From: Oceanicaulis sp. HLUCCA04
Lineage (GTDB): Bacteria; Pseudomonadota; Alphaproteobacteria; Caulobacterales; Maricaulaceae
Assembly: GCA_001314625.1 (NCBI GenBank)
Contig: LJSH01000006.1
Location: forward strand, 140,746 to 204,745
Reading direction: 5' to 3'
DNA: 64,000 nucleotides
Shown: piece by piece, positions 44,979-53,556 of the stretch
Position numbering within the stretch: position 1 is the first letter of the stretch
How the letters are laid out: every line of letters starts with the position of its first letter
Translations under genes and position numbers: made by a program
The notes under the pieces: model-generated
Database searches by the model: none
Told to the model about the DNA's origin: nothing
Seen by the model: the letters and a program-made list of their open reading frames with translations, nothing else

Positions 44979-46939
44979 GGCTTTGATCCTTCCAGTTCCA
45001 GTTCGATCAGCAGTGTACCGCCAGCGGCCTGCTGGCCGGCATTGGCATGTACCGCTTTCACCACGCCATTGGCCGCAGCCGTCAGGCGCATTTCCATCTT
45101 CATCGCTTCCATCAGCGCCAGCACATCGCCTGCTTTCACCGCATCGCCTGGCTTGACGTTCACCGCCACCAGCGCGCCGGACACCGGCGCTATGAGGCGG
45201 GCCGGATCGGCGGCGCTGGCATCACGGAAAGCCGACGGCTCACGCACCGCCACAATGCGGCGTGCAAGCGCGATATGGAGTGTCCCGTCCGCCCCTTCGG
45301 CCACACAGGCCTGCCGGTCGGTGCCATCGAGCTGGTAGCGCAGGTTCGGCGCGTCTTCGTCCAGCACGGTGATGGAATGACGGGCCTCGCCGAAGCTGAC
45401 CGTGACGGCGTGCGCGCCGTCCTGCTCCACGAATACATCGACCGCTTCACCATCGGCCTCGAGAGGCAGGGTAAAGCGCTTCACCGACCCGCCGCGTACG
45501 GCGCCCGCATCCGGGGCGGCCAGCAGGACGGCCGCGACCGCAATGGCTTCGCCCGGTACGGGCTCCGGCGCGAACGGGCCTTCGCCCCCCGCCGACCATT
45601 GATCGAGATCGGCAATGGTCACCGCGCCGGCGCGGAAGGCTTCGCTGTCGAGTAGCCTGATCAGAAAATCGCGATTGGTCTTCACACCCAGCATGGGCGC
45701 TTTCGCCAGCCCGGCGATCAGCAGATCAATGGCCTCGTTCCGGTTGGGCGCATAGCTGATGATTTTTGCCACCATGGCGTCATAGGCCGTGCTTACCACA
45801 TCGCCGGTGACAAACCCGGTATCGATGCGCGACTCGCGCATCGCCGCTTCGGGATCGAAATGGGCGATGGTGCCCGATTGCGGCTTGAACCCGTCCAGCG
45901 GGTCCTCGGCATAGAGGCGCACCTCGATGGCATGGCCCCAGGGCGAAATACTAGCCTGCTCGACCGGCAGCGTGCCGCCCATGGCAACGATAAACTGCCA
46001 CTCGACCAGGTTCATCCCGAAGACCTCTTCGGTCACGGGGTGTTCGACCTGCAGGCGGGTGTTCATTTCAAGGAAGTAGAATTTCCCGTCCGCATCCAGC
46101 AGGAACTCCACCGTGCCCGCGCCGACATAGCCGACAGCCTGCGCCACACGCACCGCTTCGGCGCCCATGGCGGCGCGCAAGGTGTCGTCGACGGCAGGCG
46201 ACGGCGCTTCCTCGATCACTTTCTGGCGGCGGCGCTGGGCCGAGCAGTCCCGCTCGCCGATATGGATCGTGTTGCCATGGGTGTCGGCAAAGACCTGCAC
46301 TTCCACGTGCCGGCCATGCTCGATGAGCTTTTCCAACAGCACCGTCTCGTCACCAAAGGCCGATTTCGCTTCGCGGCGGGCCGATTTCAGTGCCTCGGCA
46401 AACTCTGCGCGGGAATTGACCGCGCGCATGCCGCGCCCCCCTCCGCCGGCTACCGCCTTGATCAGCAGCGGATAGCCGATCTGCTCGGCCTGGCTGGCCA
46501 GATTGGCGTCAGACTGGTCCTCGCCCTGCCAGCCCGGCACCATCGAAATGCCCGATGCCGCCAGTAGCGCCTTGGCGCGCGCCTTGTCGCCCATCGCCTC
46601 GATGGCCTCGGGCGGCGGGCCGATGAAGATGATGTTTTCAGCAGCGCAGGCCCGCGCGAACGCGGCATTCTCCGACAGGAAGCCATAGCCCGGATGAATG
46701 GCGTCTGCGCCAGTGGCCTTCGCCGCAGCGATAATCGCCTCGATATTGAGATAGCTTTCCGATGCCGCTGCCGGCCCGATGCGCACCGCCATATCGGCTT
46801 CGCGCACATGCATCGCCGCTGAATCCGCATCGGAATAGACCGCGATGGCGCGGAGATTGCGGTTCTTCGCATAGCGCAGGACGCGCACCGCGATCTCGCC
46901 GCGATTGGCCACCAGAACAGACTTGATGGGTCTCGTCAT
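44975..46939 (-). CDS. Acyl-CoA carboxylase, biotin carboxylase/BCCP subunit
   Basis: ATP-dependent carboxylation subunit of a 3-methylcrotonyl-/geranyl-/propionyl-CoA carboxylase type enzyme. The product has 654 aa: an N-terminal biotin carboxylase domain (VLVANRGEIAVRVLR), ATP-grasp (AVAGGGGRGMRAV, FLEMNTRLQVEHPVTE), a middle BT-like region, and a C-terminal biotinyl domain with the acceptor lysine in LMEAMKMEMRL. It is separated from the crotonase gene by a palindromic cluster. The choice between MCC, GCC and others needs a phylogeny; context favours liu/atu type. Confidence 0.92.
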   Translation of the reverse strand: MTRPIKSVLVANRGEIAVRVLRYAKNRNLRAIAVYSDADSAAMHVREADMAVRIGPAAASESYLNIEAIIAAAKATGADAIHPGYGFLSENAAFARACAAENIIFIGPPPEAIEAMGDKARAKALLAASGISMVPGWQGEDQSDANLASQAEQIGYPLLIKAVAGGGGRGMRAVNSRAEFAEALKSARREAKSAFGDETVLLEKLIEHGRHVEVQVFADTHGNTIHIGERDCSAQRRRQKVIEEAPSPAVDDTLRAAMGAEAVRVAQAVGYVGAGTVEFLLDADGKFYFLEMNTRLQVEHPVTEEVFGMNLVEWQFIVAMGGTLPVEQASISPWGHAIEVRLYAEDPLDGFKPQSGTIAHFDPEAAMRESRIDTGFVTGDVVSTAYDAMVAKIISYAPNRNEAIDLLIAGLAKAPMLGVKTNRDFLIRLLDSEAFRAGAVTIADLDQWSAGGEGPFAPEPVPGEAIAVAAVLLAAPDAGAVRGGSVKRFTLPLEADGEAVDVFVEQDGAHAVTVSFGEARHSITVLDEDAPNLRYQLDGTDRQACVAEGADGTLHIALARRIVAVREPSAFRDASAADPARLIAPVSGALVAVNVKPGDAVKAGDVLALMEAMKMEMRLTAAANGVVKAVHANAGQQAAGGTLLIELELEGSKP

Positions 46940-46969
46940 GCCAAGGCCCTCATCCGGGCGACGTCGGTT

Positions 46970-47090
46970 TCCTCCCCCGCCTGCGGGGGAGGTGTCAGCG
47001 AAGCTGACGGAGGGGGGAGGGTTCTTCTGTCAGAATCCCCCCCTCGGCCCTTCGGGCCACTCCCCCCGTGAACGGGGGGAGACACCGTCG
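46970..47090. repeat. Cluster of GC-rich palindromes inside the catabolic operon
   Basis: Between the crotonase and biotin carboxylase genes: CCTCCCCCGC-CT-GCGGGGGAGG (46971-46992, perfect 10 bp), GTCAGC-GAA-GCTGAC, GGCCC-TTC-GGGCC, and CTCCCCCCGT-GAA-CGGGGGGAG near the end. The outer parts can also pair (AGGGGGGA with TCCCCCCCT). A REP/BIME-like element that could affect RNA stability within the operon. Confidence 0.6.
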
Positions 47091-47108
47091 CAGTGTCCTT
47101 CAAGAGCC

Positions 47109-47909
47109 TCATCCCTGCACCCATTTTGCCGGGCGTTTCTCGATGAAGGCAGAGAGCCCTTCTGCCCCTTCCTCGCTGCGCACGGCGGCAGCAAACACCT
47201 TGGCCGCGTCGTCGATCAGGGAGCCCGCATCATGCAGGCGCGCCCGGCGCATCAGACGCTTGGTCTCGGCTATGGCATTGGGAGCACCTTTGCGGATATC
47301 CGCAAGAACCGCTTCAAGCGCGGTGTTCATCGTCTCTTCGCCCTCATGCACGCCGTGAACGAGGCGCAAGGACAGCGCAGTGCGCGCATCAATCTTGCCG
47401 CCTGTGACGGCGAGCCTCCGCGCCTCGGAATAGCCGAGGCGCTCTACCAGAAACGGCGCGATCTGCGCCGGCACAAGACCAAGCCCGGTTTCGGGCAGGC
47501 GGAACAGCGCCGTCTCGCGCGCCAGCGCCACATCGGCCACGCACGCCAGGCCAAACCCGCCGCCCAGCACCGCCCCTTCCAGCACCACGATCACCGGCAG
47601 GCCGGTTTCTGCGTACGCTTTGCACAAATGCCCGAACTGCGCGTTGACCTTCGCTGCCGGGTCCTGGCCGTCAGGGGCAACCCCGCCATAGGCCGCACCC
47701 ATATCCTTCACATCGCCGCCAGAGCAGAAATGCCCGCCTGCGCCTTTCAGCACAATCGCGCGCACGCCATTGGTCTCAGCGCTTTTCAGAGCGGCGAGAA
47801 GCTCGTCCACCATGGCCAGTGACATGGCGTTGCGGGTCTCGGGCCGGTTCAGCGTGACATGGCGCACGCCGTCACGGGTTTCGACAAGAAGGGTTTGCGG
47901 CGCACTCAT
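47109..47909 (-). CDS. Enoyl-CoA hydratase/isomerase family protein (LiuC/AtuE-like)
   Basis: Crotonase-fold enzyme. The 266-aa product has the oxyanion-hole segments LKGAGGHFCSGGDVKDMGAA (in part) and EGAVLGGGFGLACVADVAL, and FRLPETGLGLVPAQIAPFL. In the liu and atu pathways the corresponding enzymes hydrate methylglutaconyl-CoA or isohexenyl-glutaconyl-CoA. Its ATG shares one base with the acyl-CoA dehydrogenase stop (TGATG type), so they are coupled. The exact substrate is inferred from the operon only. Confidence 0.88.
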   Translation of the reverse strand: MSAPQTLLVETRDGVRHVTLNRPETRNAMSLAMVDELLAALKSAETNGVRAIVLKGAGGHFCSGGDVKDMGAAYGGVAPDGQDPAAKVNAQFGHLCKAYAETGLPVIVVLEGAVLGGGFGLACVADVALARETALFRLPETGLGLVPAQIAPFLVERLGYSEARRLAVTGGKIDARTALSLRLVHGVHEGEETMNTALEAVLADIRKGAPNAIAETKRLMRRARLHDAGSLIDDAAKVFAAAVRSEEGAEGLSAFIEKRPAKWVQG

Positions 47910-49066
47910 CAGTCTTTCCGGCGCTTGGGCAGCGTGCCCTCCAGCTTGCAGATAATGCCCAGCATGATCTCGTCCGTGCCGCCGCCGATGGAGATCAGCC
48001 GGCCATCACGGAAGGAGCGCGCAATCGGATTGTCGGATGTGTAGCCCATCCCGCCCCAGTATTGCAGGCAGCTATCGGCCACCTCGCGTGTCAGGCGTCC
48101 ACATTTGAGCTTGGCCATGGAGGCAAGGCGGGTCACGTCCTTGCCCTCCATGAAGTCGGCCACCGCGCGGTAAGTCAGCGCGCGCAGCGCCTCAACCTCG
48201 GTGCGCAATTCGGCCAGGCGGAAATGGACCACCTGATTGTCCAGCACGGAATGACCAAACGCCTTGCGGTCGCGGGTGTATTCGATGGTCAGGTCAATCG
48301 CCCGGTCGAGGCTTTTCAGCGATGAAGCCGCACCGAACAGGCGCTCCTCCTGAAACTGCAGCATCTGGTAGAGAAAGCCCGCGCCCTCATCACCGATCCG
48401 GTTGCGCTTGGGCACGCGTACCTCGTCAAAGAAGAGCTGGGCGGTGTCAGAGCAATGCATGCCGATCTTGTGGATTTTCTGCCGGGTGATCCCCTTTGAG
48501 TTCATCGGCACGATGATGAGCGATTTATTGCCATGGGCCGGACCGTCAGACGTGTTGGCCAGCAGGCAGCACCAGTCGGCCTTCATGCCATTGGTGATCC
48601 ACATCTTGGTGCCCGTGATGACGTAGTCATCGCCGTCCGATTTCGCGGTGGTTTTCAGCGCCGCCACGTCCGATCCGCCGCCCGGCTCCGACACGCCCAG
48701 ACAGACCACCGCGTCACCGGAAATGGCAGGCGCAAGGAACTCCGCGCGCAGCTCGTCCGAGCCGAAATTGGCCAGCGCAGGCGTTGCCATATCGGTCTGC
48801 ACGCCGATCGCCATCGGCACGCCGCCGCAATTGACCAGGCCCAGCTCCTCGGCCAGCACCAGCGCATAGGAAAAATCGAGCCCGGCCCCGCCATATTGCT
48901 CCGGCCAGCGCAGGCCCAGCAGGCCCAGATCACCCATCTTCTTGAAGAGCTCATGGGAGGGAAATTGCTCGGCCTTCTCCCATTCCTCGACATGCGGGTT
49001 GATCTCGGTGGCGACGAATTTGGCAATCGTGTCGCGAAGCTGGTTGTGTTCGGTCGTAAACTGCAT
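47909..49066 (-). CDS. Acyl-CoA dehydrogenase (citronellyl-/isovaleryl-CoA type)
   Basis: FAD-dependent dehydrogenase, 385 aa. Motifs: INPHVEEWEKAEQFPSHELF, the FAD/substrate loop CLGVSEPGGGSDVA, KMWITNGMKADWC, and the C-terminal LQYWGGMGYTSDNPIAR and ISIGGGTDEIMLGIIC. The N-terminal INPHVxEWEKA and GVPMAIGVQTDM segments are, from memory, close to AtuD-like proteins rather than to short-chain enzymes. It is separated from the carboxyltransferase gene by a 155-nt gap holding a REP-like element and is coupled to the crotonase gene. Confidence 0.88.
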   Translation of the reverse strand: MQFTTEHNQLRDTIAKFVATEINPHVEEWEKAEQFPSHELFKKMGDLGLLGLRWPEQYGGAGLDFSYALVLAEELGLVNCGGVPMAIGVQTDMATPALANFGSDELRAEFLAPAISGDAVVCLGVSEPGGGSDVAALKTTAKSDGDDYVITGTKMWITNGMKADWCCLLANTSDGPAHGNKSLIIVPMNSKGITRQKIHKIGMHCSDTAQLFFDEVRVPKRNRIGDEGAGFLYQMLQFQEERLFGAASSLKSLDRAIDLTIEYTRDRKAFGHSVLDNQVVHFRLAELRTEVEALRALTYRAVADFMEGKDVTRLASMAKLKCGRLTREVADSCLQYWGGMGYTSDNPIARSFRDGRLISIGGGTDEIMLGIICKLEGTLPKRRKD

Positions 49067-49090
49067 GGGAGCGTTCCTTCAGCGGTCGTG

Positions 49091-49195
49091 TGAAACCCCG
49101 GACGGCGCACAGCGCCGATCCGGGGCCGGGTTGCCATATCGCGCCAGCCTTTGAGCCAGGTCCCGGCCCGCCCCTGCCGGGGCGTCCGGGAATTC
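49091..49195. repeat. REP-like paired-hairpin element, copy 3
   Basis: GTGAAACCCCGGA opening; hairpin one CCCCGGA-CGGCGC-ACA-GCGCCG-A-TCCGGGG (49096-49125); hairpin two pairs TCCCGG (49161-49166) with CCGGGA (49186-49191). The stem sequence in hairpin one differs from copy 2 but stays paired, which indicates selection or spread as a structure. It lies within the catabolic operon between carboxyltransferase and dehydrogenase genes. Confidence 0.65.
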
Positions 49196-49221
49196 AGCCG
49201 GAGTGAGGGAGTGTCTGAGCA

Positions 49222-50832
49222 TCAGAACCTTGCCACCCCGAAGCTATTGGCATTCAGCGAGCGGGCGTCGGCTTCGGCACAGATATTCAGACACTCGGTG
49301 ACGATGGCGCGGGTGTCGCGCGGATCAATGATGCCGTCATCCCAAAGGCGCGCCGTGCCGAAAAGGGCGTAGGACTGCTCCTCCAGCCCGGTGCGGATCA
49401 TGTCACCCATGGCCTTGAGGCCGTCCTCATCGGTCGGCTGGCCGGCGCGCTCATTCTTGGCGCGGGTGATGATCTCCATCACCTTGGCAGCCTGCGCTCC
49501 GCCCATGACGGCGGTGCGGGCCGTCGGCCAGGCAAAGATGAAACGCGGATCAAATCCGCGCCCGCACATTCCGTAATTGCCCGCGCCATAGGAGCCACCC
49601 AGCACGATGGTCAGCTTGGGCACACGCGCATTGGCGACGGCCTGGATCATTTTTGAGCCATGCTTGATCGCGCCGTCGGCTTCAGCCTTGGAGCCGACCA
49701 TGTAGCCGGTCGTGTTCTGCAGGAAGATGAGCGGCGTGCCCGACTGGTCGCAGGCCTGAATGAACTGGCCAGCCTTGGTGGAGCCTTCAGGCTGGATCGG
49801 GCCGTTATTGCCCAGAATGCCCACCAGATGCCCGCCAATGCGGGCATGGCCGCACACGGTCTCCACACCATAGCGCGCCTTGAACTCCAGAAAGTCCGAT
49901 CCGTCGACAAGGCGCGCGATCACCTCTTTCACGTCATAGGGCGTGCGCTCATCGGCCGGTACGACGCCCAGCAATTCTTCGCTGGCAAATTTTGGCGGCT
50001 CACCCTGACCGGTTGGCGTGGCCTCATCCCAGTTCAGCTTGTCCATGATCTCGCGCGTATAGGCGATAGCCTGCGCGTCATCGTCGGCGACATATTCGCC
50101 AAGCCCGGTCACCTCGCCATGCAGCTTCGCCCCGCCCAGGCTTTCATCATCGGCGTCCTCGCCAATGGCCGCCTTGACCAGCGGTGGACCTGCCAGAAAG
50201 ATTTTCGAGCGGTCCTTCACCAGCACCACATAGTCAGACAGGCCAGGCAGATACGCACCCCCCGCCGTGGACGAGCCATGGACCACTGCGATCTGCGGGA
50301 TGCCCGCCGCCGACAGCCGCGCCTGATTGGCAAAGCTCCTGCCGCCATCGACAAAAATCTCGGCCTGATAGAGCAGATTCGCGCCGCCTGATTCCACCAG
50401 ATGGATCATGGGCAGCCTGTTCTCAAAGGCGATCTCTTGCGCGCGCAGGGCCTTTTTCAGGCCCATAGGCGCGACCGTGCCGCCCTTGATGGCGCTGTCG
50501 GAGGCACCGATGATGACGCGCTTTCCGCAGACCTGTCCGATACCGACGATAGAGCCGCCGCCCGAGGCGCCCTTGTCGCCGTCATCATCGTGCATTTTCA
50601 GGCCCGCCAGCGGCGACAGCTCGATGAAGGATGCATCACGGTCGAGCAGCCTTGCCACCCGCTCGCGGGGAAGAAGCTGGCCTCGCTTTTCAAAATCGGC
50701 GCGCTTGCGCTCAGAATTGGCGCGCACCTTGTCTTCGAGGGCGCGCACTTCGGCCAGGCGCTCCGCCATGCGGTCCGCATTGGCGCGGAAATCATCACTG
50801 GCAGCGTTCAGGCGCGACGAAAGAACAGGCAT
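49222..50832 (-). CDS. Acyl-CoA carboxylase, carboxyltransferase (beta) subunit
   Basis: Transfers the carboxyl group from carboxybiotin to acyl-CoA. The product has 536 aa with the two crotonase-like halves: GGSIVGIGQVCGKRVIIGAS and HLVESGGANLLYQAE in the N half, GILGNNGPIQPEGSTKAGQF and LQNTTGYMVG in the C half, ending with EIITRAKNERAGQP. Length and motifs fit MCC/GCC beta subunits. The start shares one base with the SDR stop. It pairs with the biotin carboxylase subunit at 44975-46939. Confidence 0.93.
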   Translation of the reverse strand: MPVLSSRLNAASDDFRANADRMAERLAEVRALEDKVRANSERKRADFEKRGQLLPRERVARLLDRDASFIELSPLAGLKMHDDDGDKGASGGGSIVGIGQVCGKRVIIGASDSAIKGGTVAPMGLKKALRAQEIAFENRLPMIHLVESGGANLLYQAEIFVDGGRSFANQARLSAAGIPQIAVVHGSSTAGGAYLPGLSDYVVLVKDRSKIFLAGPPLVKAAIGEDADDESLGGAKLHGEVTGLGEYVADDDAQAIAYTREIMDKLNWDEATPTGQGEPPKFASEELLGVVPADERTPYDVKEVIARLVDGSDFLEFKARYGVETVCGHARIGGHLVGILGNNGPIQPEGSTKAGQFIQACDQSGTPLIFLQNTTGYMVGSKAEADGAIKHGSKMIQAVANARVPKLTIVLGGSYGAGNYGMCGRGFDPRFIFAWPTARTAVMGGAQAAKVMEIITRAKNERAGQPTDEDGLKAMGDMIRTGLEEQSYALFGTARLWDDGIIDPRDTRAIVTECLNICAEADARSLNANSFGVARF

Positions 50833-51761
50833 CAGCTTGCCCCTCCGCGCAGGACGTCCGGATCCACCGCCCGGTGGAAGCCGTTATAGGCGGTGCTTTT
50901 CTCATGGTCAGGCAGCGGGAAGACGGCGCTGCCCAGCGGCGCGCCGCCATCAATGGCCAGCGTCACCCCGGTGATAAAGCTCGCGCCTTCGCTCAACAGA
51001 AACACGATGGCCGACGACACTTCCGCCTCCGTTCCCATGCGTTTTGCGGGCAGGTGCTGGCGCAGATGCGGGATCATGGCGCGCACCGCGCCGCCATAGG
51101 TGTCCATGCCCGACGAGGCGACCCAGCCGGGCGCCACCGCGTTCACGCGCACGCCGTATTGCGCCCACTCGAAAGCGGCCGTCTTGGTCAGATTGGACAT
51201 GCCCGCGCGCGCCGCGCCCGAATGGGCCATGCCCGGCATGCCATTCCACATATCAGCGGTCATGTTGACGATAGCCCCGCCATGCTCGGCCATCGAAGCC
51301 TCGAACACGGCCCGCATCATTAGAAAGCCACCGGAGAGATTGGTCGCGATCACCGCGTCCCAGCCCTTTTTGGAAATGTCCTGAAGGCTCGCCGGGAACT
51401 GTCCGCCCGCATTATTGACCAGGCCATGGATGGGGCCATGTCCGGCAACCAGGCCAGTGACCGCCGCCTTGACGGCCTCCTCATCGCGAATGTCAAAGCT
51501 CGCCGTGTGGCAGGTGCCGCCATCTTCGGCAATTTCGGCGGCAACGCTGTCGAGCTTTTCTGTCTTGCGCCCGGTAATGATGACAGTCGCGCCAAGGCTC
51601 GCCAGCTCATGGGCTGTGCAGCGGCCAATGCCCGACCCGCCGCCAGTGACCAGAATGGTCTTTCCGGCAAACAGGCCCTGGCGGAATACGCTGTCATACC
51701 CCTTGGCGCTCAAACCTGCGTCTCCTCCCTGAATGGCCGGTTTGCTACCGGCTCTTGTCAT
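50832..51761 (-). CDS. SDR-family oxidoreductase, PECR-like
   Basis: The 309-aa short-chain dehydrogenase/reductase is the first gene of the operon. The cofactor loop is TGGGSGIGRCTAHEL and the NNAG motif is LVNNAGGQFPA. In the active-site region the sequence is GMAHSGAARAGMSNLTKTAA: the usual Tyr and Lys of YxxxK align with Ser and Arg. This is the pattern I recall for peroxisomal trans-2-enoyl-CoA reductase relatives, so an enoyl- or dienoyl-CoA reductase role is more likely than an alcohol dehydrogenase. It faces the MerR gene across a palindromic operator. Confidence 0.87.
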   Translation of the reverse strand: MTRAGSKPAIQGGDAGLSAKGYDSVFRQGLFAGKTILVTGGGSGIGRCTAHELASLGATVIITGRKTEKLDSVAAEIAEDGGTCHTASFDIRDEEAVKAAVTGLVAGHGPIHGLVNNAGGQFPASLQDISKKGWDAVIATNLSGGFLMMRAVFEASMAEHGGAIVNMTADMWNGMPGMAHSGAARAGMSNLTKTAAFEWAQYGVRVNAVAPGWVASSGMDTYGGAVRAMIPHLRQHLPAKRMGTEAEVSSAIVFLLSEGASFITGVTLAIDGGAPLGSAVFPLPDHEKSTAYNGFHRAVDPDVLRGGAS

Positions 51762-51780
51762 GTCTTTCAGGCTGGCGCAT

Positions 51781-51799
51781 GCTTACGTATACGTCAAGC
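51781..51799. promoter_or_regulatory. Candidate MerR/LiuR-type operator
   Basis: GCTTACGTATACGTCAAGC contains the perfect palindrome ACGTATACGT with near-symmetric GCTT/AAGC flanks. LiuR-family MerR regulators bind TTTACG-N-CGTAAA-like palindromes. A weaker related half (TTGTAAGCGTCA, 51804-51815) follows. It lies in the 67-bp gap between the divergent SDR and MerR genes, where it could control both. Confidence 0.7.
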
Positions 51800-51828
51800 A
51801 GTTCTTGTAAGCGTCAGGCAGCGTCAAA

Positions 51829-52251
51829 ATGGCTCAGACATCAGCGCGCACCAAAGCCGGTGAGGCAAGCGAAACCCTCTACGGGATCGCCGATCTGGCC
51901 GCGCATTTTGACATCAGCCAGCGCACCATACGCTTTTACGAAGACAAGGGCCTTATCAGCCCGAAACGCGTCGGCACACAGCGTATCTATACCGAAACCG
52001 ACCGCCAGCGCCTCTCGCTCATCCTGCGGGCCAAGGCGATTGGATCCAAGCTGTCAGAGATCCGCACCTTCTTGGAGCTGTTCGGGCGCGAGGGTGAGGG
52101 CCGCGAGCGCCAGCTGCGCTATGTGATCGAGCGCACCGGCGAGAAGATCGCCGAGCTGGAAGACAAGCGCCGTCAGATCGACGAGACGCTCGACGAGTTG
52201 CGCATCATCCATGAGGGATCAAAAGAGCGATTGCGGAAGCTGAAGGGGTAG
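51829..52251 (+). CDS. MerR-family transcriptional regulator (LiuR/AtuR-like)
   Basis: The 140-aa product has an N-terminal MerR winged helix (YGIADLAAHFDISQRTIRFYEDKGLI, then GTQRIYTETDRQRL) and a long C-terminal coiled coil (about residues 75-130) for dimerisation. There are no cysteines of the metal-sensing type, which fits an acyl-CoA or organic effector as in LiuR. It is transcribed divergently from the catabolic operon over a palindromic operator, so it is probably the pathway regulator. The effector is unknown. Confidence 0.9.
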   Translation: MAQTSARTKAGEASETLYGIADLAAHFDISQRTIRFYEDKGLISPKRVGTQRIYTETDRQRLSLILRAKAIGSKLSEIRTFLELFGREGEGRERQLRYVIERTGEKIAELEDKRRQIDETLDELRIIHEGSKERLRKLKG

Positions 52252-52262
52252 GCCGCTATCCT

Positions 52263-52378
52263 TTTCTCGTCACCCCAACGCAGGTGGGGGTCCAGAGATC
52301 GTAGGGCTCAGGCGGTGGATTTGGCTCTGGGTTCCCGCCGGAGTTTATGCCCGCGCAGGCGGGGACCTGAACGACGAA
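52263..52378. repeat. Palindromic intergenic repeat downstream of recF
   Basis: It contains CACCCCAACGCAGGTGGGG and CCCGCGCAGGCGGGG stems, with GGTTCCCGCCGGAG between them. The TTCCCGCC...GGCGGGGACC style is typical of alphaproteobacterial REP-like elements. It lies between the convergent MerR and recF genes. No gene is present. Confidence 0.5.
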
Positions 52379-52394
52379 GGGGTAGGCACACCCC

Positions 52395-53534
52395 CTACTC
52401 CCGCACGGCCCGGCCCGCCTCCACACCGACATACTGCACCGCGTCCCCGAACGCGGTGAAAAGACCCTTCTCCACACCGGTCAGCCAGGCCTGGCAGCCA
52501 ATGGCAGCAATCGCGCCGGCAAGGCCTTCGCGCCGGTCGGCGTCCAGATGCGCGCAGGCCTCGTCAAAAATCATCACTGGCGCTGCGCCGCGTTCGCGCG
52601 CCAGCGCTGCGCCATGAGCGAGAGCCAATCCCAGCAGCAGGGCTTTCTGCTCGCCCGTTGAACAGTCCGCCGCCGCCTGATCCTTCTCGCGATGGCGCGC
52701 TTCCAGCTCGGTGCGATGCGGGCCTGTCAGCGCACGCCCCGCCGCCCCATCCTTGCGGCGAGTCTCTTTCAGGCGTTCGGCAAAGCGGTGTTCGGCCGCC
52801 GCCTCATCCTCGACCAGAAGCCCCTCCAGATAACCAGACAGCGCCAGGTCCGCCTTGGGGAAGGAGGATGCCGGGCGATCATTAATCTCGCCCTGAAGGG
52901 CGGTAAGGGCCGCCAGGCGCGCCCGCGCCATGAGGCTCCCGGCCTCGGCCATTTTGGTTTCCAGCGCGTCCAGCCAGGACAGATCAACACGGAGGCCCTC
53001 ATCCATGCGCTCCAGCAGGCGCTGGCGCTCGCGCATCGCCTTCTCGTAGATATTGGCCTGAGTGCCGTGACCGGGCTCACCGGCCAGCACCAGCCGGTCG
53101 AAGAAGCGCAGCCGGTCGGCGCGCGGTCCCGCCCAGAGCCGGTCCTCGCGCGGGGTCAGCCAGATCATCGGAAACAGGCGCGCAAGCTGGGTCTGGGTGG
53201 TGGCCACCCCTTCCAGGCGCGTCTTGCGCCGGGCCGGATTGTCAGGGTCGGCGCCAGTGGCCAGCGTTACCGGTCCGTCGGTGGTCTGTGCCTCGGCATG
53301 GACGGCCCAGACCGGCGCCTCGCCGCTGGCGCCGCGCTGGCGCACGGCATCGGACCCGGCGGCGCGAAGCCCCCTGCCCGGACCCAGAAAGGATACGGCT
53401 TCGACCAGATTGGTCTTGCCCGCGCCGTTGGGGCCGAACAGGCAGACCGGGCGCGCATCCAGGATGAGGTCCAGCCAGGCGTAATTGCGAAAGCCGGTCA
53501 GCTTCAGCCGGGTGACGGCGGCGGTCCTGTTCAT
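52395..53534 (-). CDS. recF: DNA replication and repair protein RecF
   Basis: SMC-like ATPase that helps load RecA at gaps. The product has 379 aa from the ATG at 53534 (the track start is a TTG). It begins with VTRLKLTGFRNYAWLDL and Walker A LFGPNGAGKTNLVEAVSFL. Later motifs are FFDRLV, the signature-type DCSTGEQKALLLGLALAHG and Walker B VMIFDEACAHLDADRR. It stands after dnaN on the same strand but is separated by a 222-bp gap containing a large inverted repeat, so it may be transcribed independently. Confidence 0.94.
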   Translation of the reverse strand: MNRTAAVTRLKLTGFRNYAWLDLILDARPVCLFGPNGAGKTNLVEAVSFLGPGRGLRAAGSDAVRQRGASGEAPVWAVHAEAQTTDGPVTLATGADPDNPARRKTRLEGVATTQTQLARLFPMIWLTPREDRLWAGPRADRLRFFDRLVLAGEPGHGTQANIYEKAMRERQRLLERMDEGLRVDLSWLDALETKMAEAGSLMARARLAALTALQGEINDRPASSFPKADLALSGYLEGLLVEDEAAAEHRFAERLKETRRKDGAAGRALTGPHRTELEARHREKDQAAADCSTGEQKALLLGLALAHGAALARERGAAPVMIFDEACAHLDADRREGLAGAIAAIGCQAWLTGVEKGLFTAFGDAVQYVGVEAGRAVRE

Positions 53535-53556
53535 GATCGCAGCATCCGGCAAACAG

